From assembly GCF_014195505.1 (NCBI RefSeq), contig NZ_JACIBV010000001.1, positions 744,001 through 808,000 of the forward strand: DNA of 64,000 bases, in the 5' to 3' direction. The notes under the pieces are model-generated. The model worked only from the letters and a program-made list of their open reading frames with translations. It did not search any database and was not told where the DNA came from. The translations under genes and the position numbers were made by a program. Shown here in pieces: positions 59,810 through 64,000 of the stretch (its first letter is position 1; every line of letters starts with the position of its first letter). Source of the DNA: Nonomuraea dietziae (lineage in GTDB: Bacteria; Actinomycetota; Actinomycetes; Streptosporangiales; Streptosporangiaceae).

Positions 59810-60594
59810 TGGTCTTCCTCCAGGGGGATCTGCAGATGGGTGATGAGCTGGTCTGCGGGGGTGGTGGCCGGGTCGCTGGCGTAGACCTCCCTGAGCGGGC
59901 CGTGCACGGGGTGGTTGCGTTCGGCGCACCACGACAGCAGGGCGTGCGCGGTCAGGGAGATCTGGTCGTAGGGACCGATGTGGGTGGCCTGGGCGAAGCG
60001 GCCTCCCGGCAGGAGGCGGCTGGTGGTGCCGGTGACGGGCGCGTCGCTTTCCAGGGCCACCTCGACGGTGAGGGGTTCGTTCAGGTCGACGGGGAACAGT
60101 CCGATCAGGCGGGGCGCGGCCTGCTGGAGATGGGCGTGCTGGAGACGGGCGGCCAGGAGCCTGGCCACGCACGCGGAGGTGGCGCGGCCCACGTCCAGGT
60201 CGTCGGCGGCCTGTTCGCTCGTCACCGCCACCAGGCGGGCGCTCTCCTCGACCATGCGGACCTGGGCCGACGGCAGCCCGTCGGCCATGACCTTCTCCAG
60301 GGCGGCCAGGGTGCGGCGGCGGCGGCGCAGTTCGCTGTCCAGGTCGTCGCGGACCTGGCCGAGCGCGCCTGCCGTACCCGACAGGACCTGCGCGATGACC
60401 GCGAGCGGCACGTCCAGTGACCGCAGCAACCCGATCGACATGGCCTGGCGGGCCTGGGAGGGGTGGTAGTAGCGGTAGCCGGTGTCGTCGTCGACGTGGG
60501 CGGGCGGCAGCAGGCCCAGGTCGGCGTAGTGGCGCAGCTGTTTGACGCTGAGCCTGCTGAGACGGGCGAACTGCCCGATTGGCAGGAGGTCCAT
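59806..60594 (-). CDS. MerR regulator with C-terminal GyrI-like ligand domain
   Basis: 262 residues, the BltR/BmrR layout. HTH: LPIGQFARLSRLSVKQLRHYADLGLLPPAHVDDDTGYRYY. A long dimerisation helix (about 75-115) and a GyrI-like effector domain from about residue 130 (FAQATHIGPYDQISLTAHALLSWCAERN) follow; the IGPYDQ motif lines the drug pocket. A promoter with a stretched 20-bp spacer lies immediately upstream. It is co-transcribed with the GyrI-like protein. Confidence 0.88.
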   Translation of the reverse strand: MDLLPIGQFARLSRLSVKQLRHYADLGLLPPAHVDDDTGYRYYHPSQARQAMSIGLLRSLDVPLAVIAQVLSGTAGALGQVRDDLDSELRRRRRTLAALEKVMADGLPSAQVRMVEESARLVAVTSEQAADDLDVGRATSACVARLLAARLQHAHLQQAAPRLIGLFPVDLNEPLTVEVALESDAPVTGTTSRLLPGGRFAQATHIGPYDQISLTAHALLSWCAERNHPVHGPLREVYASDPATTPADQLITHLQIPLEEDQ

Positions 60595-60600
60595 GTCTCA

Positions 60601-60667
60601 AGGATGGGCTCTCCCTCGGCAGGAGAGTCCAACCGGTTGACCCTCACGGTGGGTGAGGGTTCATGCT
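60601..60667. promoter_or_regulatory. Back-to-back MerR-type promoters with 20- and 19-bp spacers
   Basis: Plus: -35 TTGACC 60637-60642, 19-bp spacer holding dyad ACCCTCAC/GTGAGGGT (60640-60660), -10 CATGCT 60662-60667, ATG at 60674. Minus: -35 TTGGAC 60632-60627, 20-bp spacer with dyad CTCTCC/GGAGAG, -10 CATCCT 60606-60601, ATG at 60594. Over-long spacers with a central dyad are the MerR activation signature. Both -10 boxes lie six bases from their start codons, so both messages look leaderless. Confidence 0.65.
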
Positions 60668-60673
60668 GGAGGG

Positions 60674-61438
60674 ATGAGTTTGACGGTGGGGCGGGTGGCG
60701 CGGCTGGCGGGGGTGACGGTGCGGACGCTGCACCACTACGACGAGATCGGCCTGCTGTCGCCCTCCGAGCGCACCCAGGCGGGCTACCGGCGTTACACCG
60801 ACGCCGACCTGGAGCGGCTGCAGCAGGTGCTGTTCTACAGGGAGCTCGGGTTCGGGCTGGAGGAGATCACCGCGATCCTGGACGACCCCGGCAGTGACGA
60901 GATGACGCACCTGCGCCGCCAGCGCGAGCTGCTCATGGCGCGCGCCGACCGGCTACGGGACATGGTGGCGGCGGTGGAGGTCGCGATGGAGGCGCGGACG
61001 ATGAACATCACGCTCACGCCTGAGGAGCGCTTCGAGGTGTTCGGCGGCTTCCGTCCCGAGCGGTACGAGGCGGAGGCGCAGCGGCGCTGGGGCGGCACGC
61101 GGGAGTACGCCGAAAGCCGCCGCCGGGTCGCCTCCTACACCAAGGACGACTGGCTGCGGCTGCGCGATGAGGCGGCGCTGATCACCGAGGAGCTGGTGGC
61201 GGCGATGAAGGCGGGCCTTCCCGCAGGCGGCGAGGCGGTGATGGAGCTGGCCGAACGGCATCGCGAGCACATCAGCCGCTGGTTCTACGAGTGCACGCCC
61301 GCCATCCATCGCTGCCTGGGCGAGTTGTACGTCGGCGACGCCCGTTTCACCGAGACGTTGGAGTCCGCGGCGTCGGGCCTGGCGGCGTATCTGAGTGAGG
61401 CGATCGAGGCCAACGCAGACCGGCGGGAAGGGGCGTGA
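60674..61438 (+). CDS. TipA-like MerR regulator (TIPAS domain)
   Basis: 254 residues. MerR HTH: LTVGRVARLAGVTVRTLHHYDEIGLLSPSERTQAGYRRYTDADLERLQQVLFYRELGF. The TIPAS domain follows from about residue 115 (LTPEERFEVFGGF, EYAESRRRVASYTKDDWLRL, WFYECTPAIHRCLGELYVGDARFTE). TipA binds thiopeptide antibiotics covalently through a Cys in the WFYxC region, which is present here, with a second Cys nearby. It probably autoactivates from the stretched-spacer promoter and may control the exporter that follows at 61524. Confidence 0.88.
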   Translation: MSLTVGRVARLAGVTVRTLHHYDEIGLLSPSERTQAGYRRYTDADLERLQQVLFYRELGFGLEEITAILDDPGSDEMTHLRRQRELLMARADRLRDMVAAVEVAMEARTMNITLTPEERFEVFGGFRPERYEAEAQRRWGGTREYAESRRRVASYTKDDWLRLRDEAALITEELVAAMKAGLPAGGEAVMELAERHREHISRWFYECTPAIHRCLGELYVGDARFTETLESAASGLAAYLSEAIEANADRREGA

Positions 61439-61448
61439 GCGTGGCCCG

Positions 61449-61500
61449 CTTAGAGAACGTTGCGTATCCAATAGCTGGGGCGTACGTTCCTTAGAGAACG
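61449..61500 (+). promoter_or_regulatory. Direct repeats upstream of the EmrB-type exporter
   Basis: CTTAGAGAACG occurs at 61449-61459 and 61490-61500, 41 bp apart. The second copy is part of a GTTC...GAAC dyad (61486-61499). They flank the expected promoter of the exporter and are candidate sites for the TetR regulator encoded downstream. Confidence 0.5.
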
Positions 61501-61523
61501 AACCGTCTTCTCAAGGGGGCGTC

Positions 61524-62927
61524 GTGCGCGGATCGGTCACCGCCGTCCTGCCGGGCCTGCTGGTGGCCATGCTGCTCGGCGCGCTCGACCAGACGATCAT
61601 GACGCCCGCGCTGCCGGCCATCGCCGCCGACCTCGGCGACCTGGCGCAGATGCCCGCCGTCGTCACCGCCTACCTGGTAGCCGCCACCGTCGTCATGCCC
61701 GTCTACGGCAGGCTCGGCGACAGGTTCGGCCGCAAAGCCGTCATGCAGGCGGCGATCGGGCTGTTCGTCGCCGGAGCGCTGTTGTGCTCACTGGCCGCCT
61801 CCATGCCGCAACTGGTCGTCTTCCGGGCGCTGCAGGGCGTGGGCGGCGGCGGCCTCATGATCGGCGCGCAGGCCGTCATCGGTGAGATCGTCAGCCCCCG
61901 CGAACGCGGCCGCTACCTCGGCTTCATCGGCGCCGCCTACGTGGTGGCGGCCGTCGGCGGGCCCCTGCTCGGCGGGTTGTTCGTCGACCACCTGACCTGG
62001 CGGTGGATCTTCGTCATCTATCCGCCGCTCGGCCTGCTGGCCTTCGTGCTGCTCACCCTCACCCTCCACCTGCCGCGCCCCTCACCCGCCTCGCGCCCGC
62101 CCCTCGACTACGCCGGAACCCTCACGCTGGCGGCCGCGGTGATCGGCGTCGTCCTGCTCGGCCAGACCCGCCAGCCCGCCTGGCTGCTGCTCGCCCTGGC
62201 CGCAGCCGCCGCCTGGCTCGTCTCCGCCACCAGGGCCGCCGACCCGGTCCTGCCGCTACGGCTGTTTCGCGACCGCGCCTTCTCCGTCCCGGTGGCCATC
62301 AGCTTCCTGATCGGCTTCGCCCTGTTCGGCACCCTCACCTACCTGCCCTCCTTCCTGCAGATCGCGCTCGGCGCCGCAGCCGCGCATGCCGGCCTGGTGG
62401 TGACCGCGCTCATGGCCGGCGTGCTGGCCACCACCGTCGTCTCCGGCCGCCTCATCACCAGGACCGGCCGCTACCGGCCCTACCCGATCGCGGGAACCGC
62501 GATGGCGGCCGCGGGACTGGCGCTGCTGGCCGTGCTGTCGGCAGGGCTCGGGACCGGCGCACTGAGGCCGGGCGCGGCCGTGGCCGCGCTCAGCGCGGCG
62601 ATGGCGGTGACAGGGCTCGGCGTCGGGCTGGTCATGCAGGTGATGGTGCTGGCCGCGCAGAACGCCGTCGGCTACGCCGACCTGGGCGCGGCGACCTCCG
62701 CTGTCACCTTCCTGCGCCAGATCGGCGCCTCGGCCGGGGTCGCGGTGGCCGGCACGCTGATCACCTGGCGGCTGGAGAGCGCACCCTCGCAGAGCGCGGC
62801 GCTCGGCGAGGCGATGCCGCTGGTGTTCGCCCTGATGGCGCCGCTGCTCGGGGTGGCGTTCGCGCTGGCGCTCGTCCTGCCCGCCCGCCCGTTGCGCACC
62901 ACCGCGCATGTGCAGGAGCCCGCATGA
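61524..62927 (+). CDS. DHA2-family MFS multidrug exporter (EmrB-like, 14 TM)
   Basis: 467 residues from the GTG at 61524 (AAGGGGG upstream). MLLGALDQTIMTPALPAIAADL is the DHA2 motif D1 in TM1; YGRLGDRFGRKAVMQAAIGLF is motif A; ALQGVGGGGLMIGAQAVIGEIVSPRERGRYLGFIGAAYVVAAVGGPLLGGLFVD is motifs B and C. Fourteen TM segments are expected. It probably expels drugs by proton antiport and is flanked by TipA-like and TetR regulators, both candidate controllers. Confidence 0.9.
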   Translation: MRGSVTAVLPGLLVAMLLGALDQTIMTPALPAIAADLGDLAQMPAVVTAYLVAATVVMPVYGRLGDRFGRKAVMQAAIGLFVAGALLCSLAASMPQLVVFRALQGVGGGGLMIGAQAVIGEIVSPRERGRYLGFIGAAYVVAAVGGPLLGGLFVDHLTWRWIFVIYPPLGLLAFVLLTLTLHLPRPSPASRPPLDYAGTLTLAAAVIGVVLLGQTRQPAWLLLALAAAAAWLVSATRAADPVLPLRLFRDRAFSVPVAISFLIGFALFGTLTYLPSFLQIALGAAAAHAGLVVTALMAGVLATTVVSGRLITRTGRYRPYPIAGTAMAAAGLALLAVLSAGLGTGALRPGAAVAALSAAMAVTGLGVGLVMQVMVLAAQNAVGYADLGAATSAVTFLRQIGASAGVAVAGTLITWRLESAPSQSAALGEAMPLVFALMAPLLGVAFALALVLPARPLRTTAHVQEPA

Positions 62928-63048
62928 CTTTCGTGACAGCCTCGCAGGAGCTCCGAGCAGGAACCGCGCACCGGCCGGCCGGTGACGTGGACGGCTCCAC
63001 CGCAGCCGCGCCCGCTTCCTAAGATCAGGGCATGGTGAGGATCCAGGC

Positions 63049-63636
63049 ATGGTGACCGACCACCGCAAGCAGCCCAGGCGCAGAGGCGAGGCGCTCAACG
63101 CCGCCATCTTCGAGGCCGTGCTGGCCGAGCTGGCCGAGGTCGGCTACGCCAGGATGACCATGGAGCGGGTCGCCGAACGAGCAAGGACGGGCAAGGCGTC
63201 GCTGTATCGGCGCTGGCCCAACCGCATGGAGCTGGCGATGGAGGCCGTCTACCACGCGATGCCCGACCCTGCCTGCCCCGCGCAGACCGGCAGCCTGCGC
63301 GGCGACCTGCTGACGCTGCTGCGCAGCCAGGCCGAGCTGCTGGCCGGGCCCGCGGGGGAGGCGCTGCGCGGGCTGCTGTCGGAGGTGCTGTCGGACGCCT
63401 CCAGAATGGCCGAGCTGCGCCGCCTGTCGCACGGCAGCAGCAGGCAGGCGATGGGCGAGGTGGCACGCAGGGCCGTCGAGCGGGGCGAGATCGAAGCCTC
63501 GGCGGTGACGCCGCGCCGGCTGGAGGTGGGGCAGGCGATGCTGCGCCACCAGTTCCTCTCGCACGGCGTGCCGATCGCCGACGAGGTGATCGTGGAGATC
63601 GTGGACGAGGTGCTGCTGCCGCTGCTGTCGCGCTGA
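63049..63636 (+). CDS. TetR family transcriptional regulator
   Basis: 195 residues. HTH: AEVGYARMTMERVAERARTGKASLYRRWPNRMELAMEAVY, followed by the TetR_C_16-like helical domain with an LLSEVLSDASRM segment. It lies 121 bp after the exporter on the same strand, as is usual for the TetR of an efflux gene. The CTTAGAGAACG repeats before the exporter are the obvious candidate operator. Confidence 0.87.
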   Translation: MVTDHRKQPRRRGEALNAAIFEAVLAELAEVGYARMTMERVAERARTGKASLYRRWPNRMELAMEAVYHAMPDPACPAQTGSLRGDLLTLLRSQAELLAGPAGEALRGLLSEVLSDASRMAELRRLSHGSSRQAMGEVARRAVERGEIEASAVTPRRLEVGQAMLRHQFLSHGVPIADEVIVEIVDEVLLPLLSR

Positions 63637-64000
63637 AACCCTCCGGGCGGCGATGCCGGCGACCGAGCAGCCTTCGCCGGTCACCCGCAGCACGTCGATC
63701 TCGCGGTCGGTGAGCGGGCAGTCGTCGATGACGGCGAGGGCGGAGACATCCGGGTCGATCCATCGCCCGCCCGCGTGCAGGGTCTTGATGACCGAGCAGC
63801 TGGGCGATGACGAGGGGGCCCACGATCGAGATGCTGTAGAAGGCCGACCTGCCGTCGACCACCAGCACCCCGAGGCCCCTACGGCCGCTGCGGCGATGAG
63901 GCACGGAAGCGCGACGCGGGAGATGTCGCGCGCCGCCCGCCGGACGAAGACCACCAAGACCGCCACCACGCCCAGCCCCAGGACCAAGGCCTGCCACCAG
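63637..64000 (-). pseudogene. Decayed response regulator and membrane-protein fragments
   Basis: On the minus strand TLHAGGRWIDPDVSALAVID and CPLTDREIDVLRVTGEGCSVAGIAARR are the end of a NarL-type receiver linker and the first half of a LuxR HTH; the second half (recognition helix) is cut off at the TetR gene. Before it, LGLGVVAVLVVFVRRAARDI and ISRVALPCLIAAAAVGASG are two TM segments of a membrane protein, which changes frame near 63880 (continuing LVVDGRSAFYSISIVGPLV). No intact gene reaches the right edge. Confidence 0.6.

Noticed and set aside
1..64000. CRISPR arrays, rRNA and tRNA genes
   Set aside because: No regularly spaced repeats other than the 16-bp tandem array, and no stretch with the conserved tRNA T-loop and anticodon stem layout or rRNA sequence, was found on either strand by eye.

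Overview
The window is high-GC actinobacterial chromosome: codons end almost always in G or C, GTG starts and apparently leaderless genes are common, and AfsR/SARP, WYL, PucR, MocR, TipA-type MerR and F420-type proteins are present. No rRNA, tRNA, CRISPR array or intact insertion sequence was seen. The mix suggests a filamentous actinomycete of Streptosporangiales type; no single gene proves the taxon. Central landmark: a dif-like chromosome-dimer-resolution site lies at 44647-44674, minus orientation. It matches the published actinobacterial dif consensus, as I remember it, at 26 of 28 positions. Within about 1 kb of it the plus strand changes from C-rich to G-rich, on whichever strand the genes lie. 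The heptamer GGGGGAG is strongly polarised so that it points at the site from both sides (22 of 24 occurrences counted by eye). Together these say the window spans the replication terminus of a chromosome that needs dimer resolution, probably circular. A tyrosine recombinase gene lies 5.8 kb away. Layout: 0-13 kb holds an M20 peptidase, an AfsR-like SARP regulator divergent from a serine hydrolase with an 11-bp-period SARP-type operator between them, a bacterial SET-domain protein, a deleted RibD/DHFR-like gene, a MocR regulator, a BBE flavin oxidase carrying a second copy of the MocR operator, and a GMC oxidoreductase fused to a DUF1080 (3-keto-glycoside hydrolase/lyase-like) domain. 13-24 kb is a run of regulator-plus-target pairs: TetR/methyltransferase, MFS/PucR, a PhoX-like Tat protein with a BASS transporter, WYL versus NmrA plus DHA2 efflux, and AraC with two small membrane proteins. 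24-33 kb is a patchwork of decayed genes (IstB, SDR, epimerase, ISL3-like pieces) among a secreted S1 protease, a secreted C39-like protease, a MerR regulator and a beta-lactamase-fold fusion. 33-45 kb, the C-rich arm, carries Rrf2/NmrA, LysR/MFS/NmrA, a GNAT, a class V aminotransferase, a DUF952 protein, a DrrAB-like ABC exporter and a YczR/YczE-type pair, then a zinc-ribbon protein and dif. 45-54 kb, the G-rich arm, carries two membrane-anchored L7/L12-CTD-like proteins, a stand-alone HypX, an XRE-MurA fusion, a macrolide-type glycosyltransferase, the tyrosine recombinase with LysE, an SDR, and an XRE/methionine aminopeptidase pair. 54-64 kb holds a thioesterase, an F420-oxidoreductase/hemerythrin fusion, a FAD/NAD-binding protein, a LuxR regulator, two back-to-back MerR genes with stretched-spacer promoters, an EmrB-type exporter with a TetR, and a decayed response-regulator fragment at the edge. 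Most of the window reads as small self-regulated drug- or metabolite-response modules rather than one biosynthetic pathway.
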